DNA of 64,000 nt, from assembly GCF_963667775.1 (NCBI RefSeq), contig NZ_OY764015.1, forward strand, positions 1,691,168 through 1,755,167, in the 5' to 3' direction. A program made the position numbers and the translations under genes. Position 1 is the first letter of the stretch, and every line of letters starts with the position of its first letter. This document shows positions 7,165-16,520 of the stretch, piece by piece. Under the pieces are notes generated by a model. The model worked only from the letters and a program-made list of their open reading frames with translations. It was not told where the DNA came from and made no database searches. Source of the stretch: an uncultured Trichococcus sp. (GTDB taxonomy: Bacteria; Bacillota; Bacilli; Lactobacillales; Aerococcaceae).

Positions 7165-8346
7165 TTGATTTACAGTATCGCTCTAATTCTCATCATCGGT
7201 TTTCTCCTCAGTTCGCTATTCACTCGGTTTCAACTGCCCGGCTTGTTGGGTTTGATTTTGACCGGCATCCTCTTGGGTCCATACGGAATGGACCTGATGG
7301 CGCCGGAATTGCTGGCCATTTCCGCGGATATCCGAAAAATCGCTCTGATCGTCATACTCATACGCGCAGGCCTGACGATGGAGCTGGGCGATCTCAAGAA
7401 GATCGGCCGTCCCGCCGTGCTGATGACCTTTTTGCCTGCGACTTTCGAGATTTTGGCTGTCATCTTGTTGGCACCGAAATTGTTGGGCATTACTTTATTG
7501 GAGGCCGCCATCCTGGGGGCTGTCCTGGGCGCCGTTTCACCCGCGGTCGTCGTCCCTCGCATGATCATGCTGATCGAGAGCGGCTACGGCAAAGCCAAAG
7601 GTATTCCGCAGATGATCCTGGCGGGTGCTTCCGTCGATGATGTCTATGTCATCGTGCTTTTTACTTCTTTTCTGGGCATGTACACCGGCAGCGGCTTCCA
7701 GGCCATTACGCTGCTTTCCGTTCCGGTTTCGATCGCCTTGGGTTTGCTTGGTGGGCTATTGGTGGGCTTGGGTCTCGTTTTTCTTTTCAGGACATTCCAT
7801 ATCCGCGACACGATGAAAGTCATGCTCGTGCTGAGTGCCGGTTTCCTTTTGGTGACGGCGGAAGATTCCTTTGCCAAGTTCATTCCCTTCTCCGGGTTGC
7901 TCGGCGTCATGGCTGTCGGAGCGACCCTTTTGAAAAGACGTCCGGAATTGGCCAAACGTCTCAACGATAAATTATCCAAAATCTGGTCCGCAGCCGAAAT
8001 TTTCCTGTTCGTGTTGGTCGGGTCGGCCGTTGATATTTCGGCCTTGGGCGGCGTCGGTTTCGCGGCTGTTGCCTTGATTTTCGGGGCTTTGTTTTTCCGG
8101 ATGGTGGCGGTCTTCCTGGCGGTTTCAGGCACAAATCTGAATACGAAGGAACGCATTTTTTCAGCGATGGCCTATACACCGAAAGCCACCGTCCAAGCGG
8201 CCATCGGTTCGATCCCTTTGGCTGCCGGAGTTGAAGCCGGCAGCATCATTTTGAGCGTCGCCGTCTTGGCGATCATCCTGACCGCGCCGATCGGAGCCAC
8301 CTTCATCGACCGGACCTACAAGACATTCCTGACGAAGGTGATTTGA
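7165..8346 (+). CDS. cation:proton antiporter, probably fluoride-responsive
   Basis: This 393-residue membrane protein belongs to the monovalent cation:proton antiporter superfamily (CPA, NhaP/Kef-like). It has about twelve hydrophobic helices, LPGLLGLILTGILLGP early on, AVSPAVVVPRM in the middle and GASVDDVYVIVLF with the paired aspartates used for ion exchange. There is no soluble regulatory domain. The TTG at 7165 is preferred because GGAGGTG ends 6 nt before it; a TTG at 7150 lies inside the leader. The riboswitch-like leader and a dedicated terminator make it a single-gene transcript. A role in fluoride stress is inferred from the leader; the transported cation is unknown. Confidence 0.85.
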   Translation: MIYSIALILIIGFLLSSLFTRFQLPGLLGLILTGILLGPYGMDLMAPELLAISADIRKIALIVILIRAGLTMELGDLKKIGRPAVLMTFLPATFEILAVILLAPKLLGITLLEAAILGAVLGAVSPAVVVPRMIMLIESGYGKAKGIPQMILAGASVDDVYVIVLFTSFLGMYTGSGFQAITLLSVPVSIALGLLGGLLVGLGLVFLFRTFHIRDTMKVMLVLSAGFLLVTAEDSFAKFIPFSGLLGVMAVGATLLKRRPELAKRLNDKLSKIWSAAEIFLFVLVGSAVDISALGGVGFAAVALIFGALFFRMVAVFLAVSGTNLNTKERIFSAMAYTPKATVQAAIGSIPLAAGVEAGSIILSVAVLAIILTAPIGATFIDRTYKTFLTKVI

Positions 8347-8379
8347 TTGTAAAATAGTATCTGTCCTAGTAAAAAACCA

Positions 8380-8428
8380 GGGCTGTATCAAACTAGAATA
8401 GTATGTTCTAGTTTGATACAGCCCTTTT
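8380..8428 (+). terminator. terminator of the antiporter gene
   Basis: GGGCTGTATCAAACTAGAA pairs with TTCTAGTTTGATACAGCCC and is followed by TTTT. Similar sequence is used at 23954. Confidence 0.9.
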
Positions 8429-8457
8429 CTTTAGGAATTTAATTTATGCCCAGAAAT

Positions 8458-8486
8458 AACCCGCCAAACCCATTTTGAAGGGGAAT
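8458..8486. repeat. single degenerate family B palindrome
   Basis: ACCCGCCAAACCCATTTTG followed by AAGGGGAAT resembles one unit of the arrays at 1846 and 23791, with the right arm partly lost. It sits between two convergent terminators. Confidence 0.5.
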
Positions 8487-8531
8487 CTCGCCGTGAGTTC
8501 GAACCTCAGACCAGATAATAATATCAAACAA

Positions 8532-8562
8532 GGCTCCCTGTCCATCCAACGGACAGGGAGCC
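8532..8562 (-). terminator. terminator of the methyltransferase gene
   Basis: GGCTCCCTGTCC and GGACAGGGAGCC pair around an 8-nt loop. A T-rich tail follows on the minus strand. Confidence 0.85.
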
Positions 8563-8571
8563 TCAGTCATT

Positions 8572-9318
8572 TCAGCGTTTCTGCAAAATATAGAAAACAT
8601 AATTGTAGTAGGCACTGTATTTTTCGAAATGTTTCATTTCTTGGCGGTTCTCCTCCACCAAGGCTTTCGCATCCTCACTATGGCCGTGCCGTTCGAGGAA
8701 TGCCGCTTCATTGGTTTCATAATAGTGGTAATAGTGGCTTGTCCAGTCCGATTCGGGCATAACGAAATGAGCCACCGGTATGTAGCCGGCATCCTCCACT
8801 TGGGCAATCTTTTCCGCAATCGTCCCCATTTCCGGATAAACTTCTGTCCAATATTTATCCACAATCTGCGGACGTTGCGGTGTCAGCCAGGAAATTTCGG
8901 AAACGACCAGATAGCCGTCTTTTTTCAATAGCGGACGCCATTCACGGATGCCTCTCGAAAAGCCGATGTTGTGGATGGCCCCTTCCGCCCAGATGACGTC
9001 CAATGATTCGGGCGCAAAGGCAAGCCGCTCCATATCCATTTCCTTGACCGTCAAGCGGTTGGTGATGCCCTGCTGCAGGACTTTCTGCTTCAATAGGCTC
9101 AAAAATTCTTTGCTGCTGTCAACCGCGGTAATGTGGGCCGGCGTCTGTTCGCTCAGGACCATGGTCTGCGCACCGGTTCCGCAGCCTATATCCAACAGTT
9201 GTGTTTGCGGGGTCAATTGCGGCAGAAACTGCAGCGCTTTGATGGTGCTCTGTTGGCTGCCGGGAGCTTGGCGCGGGTTGTTTTTGTGAAAATCGATGAT
9301 CAAATCCAATGTTTCCAT
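8572..9318 (-). CDS. class I SAM-dependent methyltransferase
   Basis: The 248-residue cytoplasmic protein has motif I LLDIGCGTGAQT near residues 41-52, the acidic end of strand 2 (ITAVDSS) and motif IV-like ESLDVIWAEGAIHNIGF. It belongs to the UbiE/Coq5-like small-molecule methyltransferase group; the substrate cannot be read from the sequence. The C-terminal part with many tyrosines and histidines (SHYYHYYETNEAAF) is typical of a Firmicute subgroup of unknown function. The next gene upstream on the same strand is the NmrA-like reductase, 48 nt away, so the two may be cotranscribed. Confidence 0.85.
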   Translation of the reverse strand: METLDLIIDFHKNNPRQAPGSQQSTIKALQFLPQLTPQTQLLDIGCGTGAQTMVLSEQTPAHITAVDSSKEFLSLLKQKVLQQGITNRLTVKEMDMERLAFAPESLDVIWAEGAIHNIGFSRGIREWRPLLKKDGYLVVSEISWLTPQRPQIVDKYWTEVYPEMGTIAEKIAQVEDAGYIPVAHFVMPESDWTSHYYHYYETNEAAFLERHGHSEDAKALVEENRQEMKHFEKYSAYYNYVFYILQKR

Positions 9319-9366
9319 GATTTCCCCTCCTGATCTGAGTCGTCATGCCTGGGGCAGACTAAGGAT

Positions 9367-10005
9367 TTACTGCCGTTCGCCGACGACTGTATAGCGTTGT
9401 CTCAGATGTCGTTTCCTTTCAATCTCGTCCACCAGTGCAATCGCGTAATCCGCATAACTGATGTAACTTTCACCCTCACTGTTCAACAGCAGCGTTTCTG
9501 CCCCTTCCGCGTATTTCCCGGTCCGGTTGCCGTTGGGGTCAAAATAAGCGGATGGTGAAAGATAAGTCCAATTAGCTTTGCTTTCCTTCAGTATGCTGAG
9601 GGCCTTGGCCATGTTCGTCGCAGTGGGTTTGAAAGCCTCGGGAAAATTGGCCGTTTCCATGACCCGGATCGTTTTTCCGGGATCTGCGTAAAGGCTGCCG
9701 GCTCCGCCTACAACGATCAGGCGCGTTTCCGGCAAGTGCTCCAGTTCATCAATCAAAGACTGTAGCGAGGTCACATGCTCCTCTTCCATTCCCGCAGGCG
9801 CATTGAACGCATCCACAATCACATCGAACCCTTGCAGATCCTCCACCTGCACATCAAAAATGTCCCGTTCGATGATGGCTACTTCTTTGTCTGCGAGTTT
9901 GGCAGGATTCCGGATGATGGCCGTAACCTCGTGTCCCCGGGCATGCGCTTCTTCCAAAATCAGCCTGCCTTGCCTGCCTGTCGCTCCGATGATTCCGATT
10001 TTCAT
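9367..10005 (-). CDS. NmrA-like NAD(P)-binding reductase
   Basis: This 212-residue protein is an atypical short-chain dehydrogenase of the NmrA/NAD(P)H-binding type. It shows the dinucleotide motif GATGRQG at residues 6-12, a basic residue after strand 2 (IIRNPAK), which suits NADPH, VIVDAF after strand 4, LIVVGGAGSLY, and the active-site-like WTYLSPSAYF. Similar Firmicute genes are often annotated as epimerase or quinone-reductase-like. The ATG at 10005 has GGAGGG 8 nt upstream; an ATG at 10020 overlaps that site and is less likely. The substrate is unknown. Confidence 0.85.
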   Translation of the reverse strand: MKIGIIGATGRQGRLILEEAHARGHEVTAIIRNPAKLADKEVAIIERDIFDVQVEDLQGFDVIVDAFNAPAGMEEEHVTSLQSLIDELEHLPETRLIVVGGAGSLYADPGKTIRVMETANFPEAFKPTATNMAKALSILKESKANWTYLSPSAYFDPNGNRTGKYAEGAETLLLNSEGESYISYADYAIALVDEIERKRHLRQRYTVVGERQ

Positions 10006-10126
10006 TGGGAAACCCTCCATCCAGGTGTCTAATGTCCTTCTGTCTCTTTCATTTTAGGATTCCACGCAACAAAAGTAAAGCCGGACACTTTTCGGGAAAC
10101 AAAAGCATGCCCTGAAATGAATCCCC

Positions 10127-10169
10127 CCAAAAAAAGCCTTGCAGAACCACTATACGGCTCTGCAAGGCT
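10127..10169 (-). terminator. terminator of the MATE gene
   Basis: AGCCTTGCAGA and TCTGCAAGGCT pair, and a long T tract follows on the minus strand. Confidence 0.85.
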
Positions 10170-10179
10170 TTCACTTTTC

Positions 10180-11583
10180 CTACTTTTCTGGGAGTGCATC
10201 CCCAATTGTATGCGGATAGATGTTCGCGATGACTTCTCTGTCGATTTTCTTGTTGAAATAGATGCTCATCGCAAGCGCAAAGACTTCCGCAATCGGAAAC
10301 GCCCACCAGACAAATGAAACGTCCCCGAACAATGAAAGCAGAAAGGCTGCCGGCAGCAGCACCACGACTTGGCGGATCATGGAAACCCACAGGCTCAGCC
10401 CACCTTTCCCGAAAGCTTGGAACACGGAACCGGAAACGATGTTGTATCCCGCAGCAACATAGCAGAGACTGATGATCCGTAGAGCCGGTATCCCGATTTC
10501 CAACATTTCATCGGATGCGTTGAATAATTGCAGAAGTACTCCGGGGATCAGCAAGAAAATGACAGCCCCGATGAACATGATTGCCATCGCATATTTTTTC
10601 GATAAGCTGATGGTCTGCTGGATCCGTTCTTTTTGGTCGGCACCGTAATTATAGGCGATGATCGGAACCATCCCGTTGTTCAGGCCGAATACAGGCATGA
10701 AGATGAAGCTCTGAAGCTTAAAGTAGACACCAAAAACAGCAGTCGCTGTCGGTGTGAAGCGGATCAGGATGTTGTTCAGACTTAAATTCAGGAAGGAACC
10801 CACAGCCTGCATCAGAATCGACGGGCCTCCGATGGAATAGATTTTTTTGATCGTTTGCATATCCGGGCGGAATCCTTTAAATGATAAAGTGATTTCCTTG
10901 TTGAAACGAACGTTGAAAAAGAAGGCCAATGAAGCAGCGACTATTTGCCCGATCACAGTTGCGATCGCAGCTCCTCTGGTGCCCATTGCCGGAACACCGA
11001 ACCAACCGAAGATGAAGATCGGATCCAAGATAATGTTCAGAATCGCGCCTGTCGCTTGAGTAGTCATCGTGTGCAAGGTTCTGCCCGTCGACTGCAGCAG
11101 GCGTTCCATACTGACCTGCATAAAGATACCGAACGAGAAGACACTGATGACTTGCAGATAATCGATTCCGTAGGCGATGATTTCTGCGTCCTTCGTCTGG
11201 AAGGAGAAATAAAGCGGGATGAAAAACAGGCCCAATACCAAGAACAACAGGAAATGCATGGCATTCAAAAAGATACCGTTATCGGCCGTACTGTTTGCGG
11301 CCTCATAATTTTTTTCGCCTAGGCGTCTGGAAACCAGGGCATTGATTCCGACACCGGTCCCGACAGCCAGAGCGATCATCAAGTTCTGCACCGGGAAGGC
11401 CAAGGATACGGCAGTCAAGGCTTTTTCTCCGATCTGGGCCACAAAGATGCTGTCGACGACGTTATACAGGGCCTGCACCAGCATTGAGATCATCATCGGC
11501 ACGGACATCGAAATCAGTAATTTGTTGACGGGCATGACGCCCATCTTATTTTCCGCCATCTCTGGCTGTTTATTTTGTTGCAT
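10180..11583 (-). CDS. MATE family efflux transporter
   Basis: The 467-residue protein is a multidrug and toxic compound extrusion (MATE) antiporter of the inner membrane with about twelve helices. It shows PVNKLLISMSVPMMISMLVQALYNVVDSIFVAQIG at the N-terminus (the first family helix pair), the GVGINALVSRRLGEKN loop and the internal repeat in the second half (MPVFGLNNGMVPIIAYNYGA). Such pumps export cationic drugs in exchange for sodium or protons; the substrate here is unknown. The ATG at 11583 has GGAAAGGA upstream; the frame begins at a TTG 18 nt earlier. The GyrI-like gene lies immediately upstream on the same strand, which suggests a drug-sensing and export pair. Confidence 0.9.
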   Translation of the reverse strand: MQQNKQPEMAENKMGVMPVNKLLISMSVPMMISMLVQALYNVVDSIFVAQIGEKALTAVSLAFPVQNLMIALAVGTGVGINALVSRRLGEKNYEAANSTADNGIFLNAMHFLLFLVLGLFFIPLYFSFQTKDAEIIAYGIDYLQVISVFSFGIFMQVSMERLLQSTGRTLHTMTTQATGAILNIILDPIFIFGWFGVPAMGTRGAAIATVIGQIVAASLAFFFNVRFNKEITLSFKGFRPDMQTIKKIYSIGGPSILMQAVGSFLNLSLNNILIRFTPTATAVFGVYFKLQSFIFMPVFGLNNGMVPIIAYNYGADQKERIQQTISLSKKYAMAIMFIGAVIFLLIPGVLLQLFNASDEMLEIGIPALRIISLCYVAAGYNIVSGSVFQAFGKGGLSLWVSMIRQVVVLLPAAFLLSLFGDVSFVWWAFPIAEVFALAMSIYFNKKIDREVIANIYPHTIGDALPEK

Positions 11584-11652
11584 ATTATTTTTCCTTTCCA
11601 AAAAAGTGGAGCCGTCTATTCGACGACTCGCTCTTTTGTAACTATAATTTTT

Positions 11653-12129
11653 TTAGTTTTCATCTACCTCTTGGATAGGCAATTCGATTTTGGTCAAGTA
11701 TTCCTGTGGCGGATACCCTTCGCCGTTGTAGTAAATTTCGTAGGAAATTCCATTCGTTTCGAAATCATGGACTGCCAACCACTGATCCATTTCCTGATAT
11801 AGTTTCGGGATTTCCTTATAAGGGCCGATGTGCAGACAGGACGCCCTTTTCCCTGCCGGAATGACGGACATGCGGATATCATCCTGCGGGGGCAGAACTT
11901 TGGCGATCGGATAACCGACTTCGATTTCGACATTTTGCTTCGTGAATGAGTAATAGATTGTGAAATAGGGTCCGGCAGGCAGTTCCTCCAACAGGTTCAG
12001 GTAAGTCACTATCTTTTCGCGGCATTCTTCTATCTTCGTCTGCATATTTTTCAGCGTCGTTTCCGTTTTGATGGAAATGATGCGCTGTTCCGGCTGATTG
12101 GTCAATGTGATGTCTGAAATTCTTCCCAT
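11653..12129 (-). CDS. GyrI-like small-molecule-binding protein
   Basis: This 158-residue protein consists of a single GyrI/AraC effector-binding domain without a DNA-binding part. Visible features are GPYFTIYYSF, VEIEVGYPIAKVLPP, the conserved GKRASCLHIGPYKEIPKLYQEMDQWL and the final PQEYLTKIELPI. Such stand-alone domains bind drug-like molecules, and some hydrolyse them. It precedes the MATE efflux gene by 69 nt on the same strand. A second, diverged copy lies at 31345. Confidence 0.8.
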   Translation of the reverse strand: MGRISDITLTNQPEQRIISIKTETTLKNMQTKIEECREKIVTYLNLLEELPAGPYFTIYYSFTKQNVEIEVGYPIAKVLPPQDDIRMSVIPAGKRASCLHIGPYKEIPKLYQEMDQWLAVHDFETNGISYEIYYNGEGYPPQEYLTKIELPIQEVDEN

Positions 12130-12227
12130 TTTACAGAACCCCCTCTATCAAGGCTTGCGATGCACCGACTTTTACAAAATTCAATATAAGGATAGCATAT
12201 TTTCCAAGAAAAAACTGTGATGATGCA

Positions 12228-13778
12228 TCAAGTGTCGAAAAGTCTCCTCTTTTCCAATTGCTTCAGTTCTTCCTGAACGGTTTTCGCCAAGCCCAGATCC
12301 GTCAAAACATGCAGCACATCGCCCGTTTGCATTACTGTTTTCCCGGTTGCCACAACATTCTGCTGGCCTCTTCGGATCGATGTCACCAACACATCCTCAG
12401 GCCAACGGACATCACGGATCTCTTTGCCGGAAAAATGACTTTCAGCTCTGACCGGTAGATCAAACAGATATTTTTTCCCGTTGCGCTTGCTGTCATGCGA
12501 AGCGATGAGCCTTTCCAAAAGGCTCTCATAGATGGGGTCCACTCCCAACAGATCGGCAGTGACAAAGGCGCTGAATGAACAAATGGCAAGCGGCATCAAT
12601 TGATTCATCCCGCCGACCATCTCCGTCACCAAAATGATGGCAGTCAAAGGTGCTTTTCCGATGGCTGTGAAATAACCCGCCATCGCAAAAATGATGAAGT
12701 GCGGCAAATATTGCGGATCGAACGAAAGCAGAGCCAAAGCCGCTTTTCCGTAGATGGCGCCCAGGATTGCCCCCAATGATAAGATCGGCAAAAAAATACC
12801 GCCAGGAACATTCGCTCCATAAGAGACCATCGAAAATACAAAGCGCAAAACCCAGAGGCCAATCAATATCCCCAACGAGAGTTGCCAACTGCTCAAATGC
12901 AGGATCAGCTCGCTGCCTCCTCCAATGACTTGGGGAAGAAAATAGCCGATCGGGATGATCAGTAGAAATGGCAAGATTGCATTATAGCGAGCCGGTATGA
13001 ACGGCAGCCTGCCATACAGTTTAGGCAATGCCAAGACTACTTTGGTGTAGAGCCAGCCATTCAATCCCAAAAAGATGCCTAAACCAATAACCAAACCGTA
13101 ATAGGCGATCGGGATTGTGTTCATCATGCCGATGTCCAGCGCCGGAGTCAAACCGAAGATGTTCAGGGACACGAAATTTGCCACAAGCGCCGAAGAGAAG
13201 GTCGTGATGGCCAACAAGGGAGAAAAATTATGATGGACTTCCTCGAGGACAAACATCAGTCCTGCCAAAGGAGCATTGAAAGCTGCCGCCAAACCGGCGC
13301 CGGCACCGCTCGAAAGAAGGATTTTTTCTTCGACATCATCCCCTTTTGTGAGACTGCTGATGCCTTGTCCCACTGCGGATCCCAATTGGATGGACGGGCC
13401 CTCCCTTCCTAAGAAAAGGCCGGATCCGATCGCCAGTAGACCGCCGATGAATTTTTTCCAGAGTACAGGCCACCAGTTCAGGCTGATGATCCCCTGTACT
13501 TGCCCTTCCACTTGCGGAATGCCGCTGCCCTTGATGTTAGGTTCGCTTTTGACAAGTTTTCCGACGATGAGCGCGGCTACCACCGAAAAAATCACCCAAG
13601 GGATGAGCCAGATTGGTTGTTCCTGCATGAAATGATAGCCTTCGATTACTGTTTCTAAAATAAATTCAATGCCTAATCTGAATAGGCTGACAATAAAACC
13701 GGCTGATAAACCCACCAGGGTTCCTTTCATGAGGTAAACGACGCGTTCATCAGCCATGAGCTTCCTGTAGATATCCAA
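12228..13778 (-). CDS. ClC-type chloride transporter with RCK-C domain
   Basis: The 516-residue protein is a ClC family chloride channel or proton/chloride exchanger. The three anion-site motifs are present: GSGIPQ at 84-89, GREGPS at 124-129 (its glutamate is the external gate of exchangers) and GGIFLPI near residue 330. After the membrane part, residues from about 430 form a TrkA-C/RCK-C ligand-binding domain (DVLVTSIRRGQQNVVATGKTV in two strands). The GREGP signature is that of chloride transporters and not of the fluoride-specific ClC-F group. It is a single gene between the argS 3' region and the GyrI-like gene. It may help in acid resistance or chloride balance. Confidence 0.9.
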   Translation of the reverse strand: MDIYRKLMADERVVYLMKGTLVGLSAGFIVSLFRLGIEFILETVIEGYHFMQEQPIWLIPWVIFSVVAALIVGKLVKSEPNIKGSGIPQVEGQVQGIISLNWWPVLWKKFIGGLLAIGSGLFLGREGPSIQLGSAVGQGISSLTKGDDVEEKILLSSGAGAGLAAAFNAPLAGLMFVLEEVHHNFSPLLAITTFSSALVANFVSLNIFGLTPALDIGMMNTIPIAYYGLVIGLGIFLGLNGWLYTKVVLALPKLYGRLPFIPARYNAILPFLLIIPIGYFLPQVIGGGSELILHLSSWQLSLGILIGLWVLRFVFSMVSYGANVPGGIFLPILSLGAILGAIYGKAALALLSFDPQYLPHFIIFAMAGYFTAIGKAPLTAIILVTEMVGGMNQLMPLAICSFSAFVTADLLGVDPIYESLLERLIASHDSKRNGKKYLFDLPVRAESHFSGKEIRDVRWPEDVLVTSIRRGQQNVVATGKTVMQTGDVLHVLTDLGLAKTVQEELKQLEKRRLFDT

Positions 13779-13819
13779 TGATTATCCCTTCTTTCTGTTG
13801 TGTTTGTTCCCTGAACATC

Positions 13820-13851
13820 AAAAAACCTAAAACTATGTGCATAATTTTAGG
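13820..13851 (-). terminator. terminator after the argS 3' array
   Basis: On the minus strand CCTAAAATTATG pairs with CATAGTTTTAGG and is followed by TTTTTT. It is the first terminator after argS in that direction, so the repeat array before it is likely transcribed with argS. Confidence 0.8.
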
Positions 13852-13873
13852 CGATTTTGGTTTTTGTCGTATG

Positions 13874-14366
13874 CTACATAGTCGAGTTCTGATTCGCAGA
13901 GTTCTCCGCCTAAGCTGACATTACGTCACGGCCAAAAAGCGGCCGTTCTCGTAAGGTCCTCTTAGTGCTCACCCCCTACCGCAATTCATCGTATCCTACT
14001 AGAACGGTTCTGAATCCTAGAGTTCTCCGCCTAACGCTGTTCATGCCCACTCAGCCAAAAACGGGCTGGCTGTTCCTAAATTTCGTTAGTGCTCGATTCC
14101 TAGAGCGGGATTCATCTCGCTCTACATAGTCGAGTTCTGATTCGCAGAGTTCTCCGCCTAAGCTGACAACCACACGCGGACAAAAAGCGTCCGCTTTGTG
14201 TTTGTCCTCTTAGTGCTCGAACTCTACCCGCGAATCATCTCATCCTACGCAAACGCGTTCTGAAAAGCAGATACCGCTCCCGTTTCGCAAATAACGTAGT
14301 GAACAAAAGAGGTTCACTTCGTTATTTGCTCCAACGTCCGGGTATCTAAACGCTTTTCATCTCGCT
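13874..14366 (-). repeat. structured repeat array (family C) in the argS 3' region, 4 units of about 123 nt
   Basis: Four units occupy 13874-13995, 13996-14121, 14122-14244 and 14245-14366. The first 47 nt of the first and third units (plus-strand order) are identical. In each unit an outer stem, a second stem and a long inner hairpin nest in the same order. The outer stem is GATTCGC/GCGAATC in unit 3, GAATCC/GGATTC in unit 2 and GAAAAGC/GCTTTTC in unit 4. The second stem is CCTAAG/CTTAG, CTAACG/CGTTAG or AGATAC/GTATCT. Sequences differ but pairing is kept. The array begins at the argS stop codon and ends before the terminator at 13820. I found no ORF of note in it. Confidence 0.85.
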
Positions 14367-16064
14367 CTACATTTTTTCTGGGGATTGGACGCCTAGGAGT
14401 CTTAGGCCTTCTTGCAGGATTGTGGCTACGGATTGGACCAATGCCAGGCGGGCATTGCGCTTGTCGTCTTCTACCAGCACTTTTGTGTTTCCGTAATATT
14501 TGTTGAACGCTTGAGCCAAGTGAAGCGTGTATTTCGCTACCACGGATGGCTCGAATTTTTCGTAGGCTTGCTGGATGATTTCAGGGAAACTGTTCAACAG
14601 TTTCACGACTTCCCATGCATAAGCGTCATCCAGACCAAGATCAGCCGCTTCGGTTGTGTCCAGTTCTACTGCTGCTTTGCGCAAAATGCTTAAGCCGCGT
14701 GCATTTGTGTATTGTACGTATGGACCTGTTTCACCTTCGAATTGCACGACTTCTTCCAAATCGAAGTCGAAATTGTTCAGACGGTCATTTTTCAGGTCGT
14801 GGAAAACGACAGCGCCGACGCCGACTGCTTTGGCGACTTCTTCTTTATTTTCCAGTGTCGGATTCTTCTCGTTGATCTGTTTCAAGGAAAGCTCAGTCGC
14901 TTCGTTAAGGACTTCCTCAAGCAGGATGACTTTGCCTTGACGCGTCGACAATTTCTTGCCGCCTTGTGTGATCAGGCCGAATGGGATGTGGTGCATATTT
15001 TCTGCCCAGTCATAGCCCAACTCTTTCAATACGGCTTTCAGTTGTTTGAAATGGTTGCTTTGCTCATTGCCGACTGCATAAAGGGACATCGCGAAATCAT
15101 AATTGCGTTTGCGATAGATCGCCGCAGCCAAGTCGCGGGTGATGTACAGCGTTGCGCCATCCGATTTCTTGATCAAGGCCGGATTCAGATTGTATTTCTC
15201 CAGATCGACGATGGTTGCGCCACGGTCCTGGGTCAGGATGCCGGCTTTGTCCAACAGTTCCACGACTTCATCCATTTTGTCGTTGTAGAAAGCTTCACCA
15301 TTGAAGGAATCGAACGTGATCCCTAACATATCGTAGATTTTCATGAATTCCTGCAGCGATTCGGAACGGAACCATTCCCAAAGATGCAGAGCTTCTGCAT
15401 CGCCGTCTTCCAATTTCTTGAACCAAGCGCGGGCTTCGTCGTTCAAAGTATCGTCAGATTCTGCTTCTGTGTGGAAACGGACGTATAGGGTCAACAGTTC
15501 ATTGATCGGCTCAGCTTTGACTTTCTCTTCGTTGCCCCACAATTTGTAGGCGACGATCAGCTTGCCGAATTGGGTTCCCCAGTCGCCCAAATGGTTGATT
15601 TTGATCGGGTTGAAGCCGACTTTCTTCATGATGTTGGCCAAAGAGTTTCCGATTACCGTAGAACGCAAATGGCCCATCGAAATCGGTTTTGCGATGTTCG
15701 GTGAGGACATATCGATCGGCACATTGCCGCCTTTCCCGATATCGGCCGTTCCGAAGGATTGCTTTTCGGCAGCAATTTCGTGCAGGACTGCATTCGTAAC
15801 AGCTGCTTTTTCAAGGAACAGGTTGACGTAAGGGCCTACCGCTTCCACCTTTTCAATGTACGGATGGTTCAACTGTGCCGCCAAATCTCCGGCGATGGCT
15901 TGCGGCGCTTTGCGCAATGCTTTAGCCAGCGCGAATGCCGGGAAGGCGACGTCCCCGTGCTCTGTATATTTGGGCACTTCCAGCAATTGGTAGACTTGGT
16001 CGTAGCTTAAATGCTCCGGTACCAGCTTTTGAATCTCTTCAGCAACAATCTTTTTATAATCCAT
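14367..16064 (-). CDS. argS: arginyl-tRNA synthetase
   Basis: ArgS charges tRNA-Arg with arginine, an essential step in translation. The 565-residue cytoplasmic protein has the ArgS-specific N-terminal domain (about residues 1-110), a HIGH-type motif inside [34 protein letters not shown], the KMSKS-like loop [10 protein letters not shown] and the C-terminal DALR anticodon-binding domain ([20 protein letters not shown] onwards). The length is normal. The ATG at 16064 has AAAGGAGC upstream; the frame stays open to 16112. A T-box leader lies before it, so uncharged tRNA-Arg should control expression. The stop codon overlaps the first base pairs of the structured repeat array. Confidence 0.97.
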   Translation of the reverse strand: MDYKKIVAEEIQKLVPEHLSYDQVYQLLEVPKYTEHGDVAFPAFALAKALRKAPQAIAGDLAAQLNHPYIEKVEAVGPYVNLFLEKAAVTNAVLHEIAAEKQSFGTADIGKGGNVPIDMSSPNIAKPISMGHLRSTVIGNSLANIMKKVGFNPIKINHLGDWGTQFGKLIVAYKLWGNEEKVKAEPINELLTLYVRFHTEAESDDTLNDEARAWFKKLEDGDAEALHLWEWFRSESLQEFMKIYDMLGITFDSFNGEAFYNDKMDEVVELLDKAGILTQDRGATIVDLEKYNLNPALIKKSDGATLYITRDLAAAIYRKRNYDFAMSLYAVGNEQSNHFKQLKAVLKELGYDWAENMHHIPFGLITQGGKKLSTRQGKVILLEEVLNEATELSLKQINEKNPTLENKEEVAKAVGVGAVVFHDLKNDRLNNFDFDLEEVVQFEGETGPYVQYTNARGLSILRKAAVELDTTEAADLGLDDAYAWEVVKLLNSFPEIIQQAYEKFEPSVVAKYTLHLAQAFNKYYGNTKVLVEDDKRNARLALVQSVATILQEGLRLLGVQSPEKM

Positions 16065-16156
16065 ATTTTTCTGCTCCTTTATTATATGCCTCTGCCTATC
16101 CACATGATGCATGGCTCACTTATCTTCCAGTAGGTACCGCAAATGTACGATAACGA

Positions 16157-16464
16157 TAAAAAAAGCCCCTATTCTGCCCTGGCAAAATAGAGACGAACAT
16201 CCGTGGTACCACTCTAATTCGATAAAGCAACACAGATGGGCTCTGATTATTTTATCCTTTTGAACCGTTAACGGGGCTAAACCGAACGACACTACTCACA
16301 GGCGTTTCGTATGATCTGTCCGATGAACAGAGGTCTGCGCTTGTTTTCAAGTCATTTTCTCTGAAGGGCGTTTCCTTCTTCACTCCGTTGCGGGCTTCCA
16401 CCTTCCCCGCTCGCTGTGAACATTGCTCGAAGTACTTTCTTCATCAATGAATGTGATTACTATC
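16157..16464 (-). promoter_or_regulatory. T-box leader of argS
   Basis: Read on the minus strand, the leader ends with the T-box sequence AGAGTGGTACCACGG (16201-16215), then a terminator (16166-16192, CTCTATTTTGCC against GGCAGAATAGGGG) and a T run. Upstream lies a long structured region with the GAAGTACTTC start and a stem-I-like segment around 16330-16430. T-boxes read uncharged tRNA through a specifier codon and the NCCA end. I could not place the specifier codon with certainty; from the gene it should be an arginine codon. Confidence 0.9.
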
Positions 16465-16470
16465 TGTATT

Positions 16471-16499
16471 ACTATATCAAAGCCGGCCCTGTTTGTCTA
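16471..16499 (-). promoter_or_regulatory. promoter of argS leader
   Basis: On the minus strand TAGACA (16494-16499) and TATAGT (16471-16476) are 17 nt apart and just precede the T-box leader. Confidence 0.65.
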
Positions 16500-16520
16500 A
16501 TTGAATTTTTGACTTCCTCA

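Noticed and set aside
12228..13778. ClC gene as a fluoride exporter (ClC-F) linked to the fluoride riboswitch
   Set aside because: It has the chloride-type GREGP motif, not the ClC-F signature, and no riboswitch precedes it.
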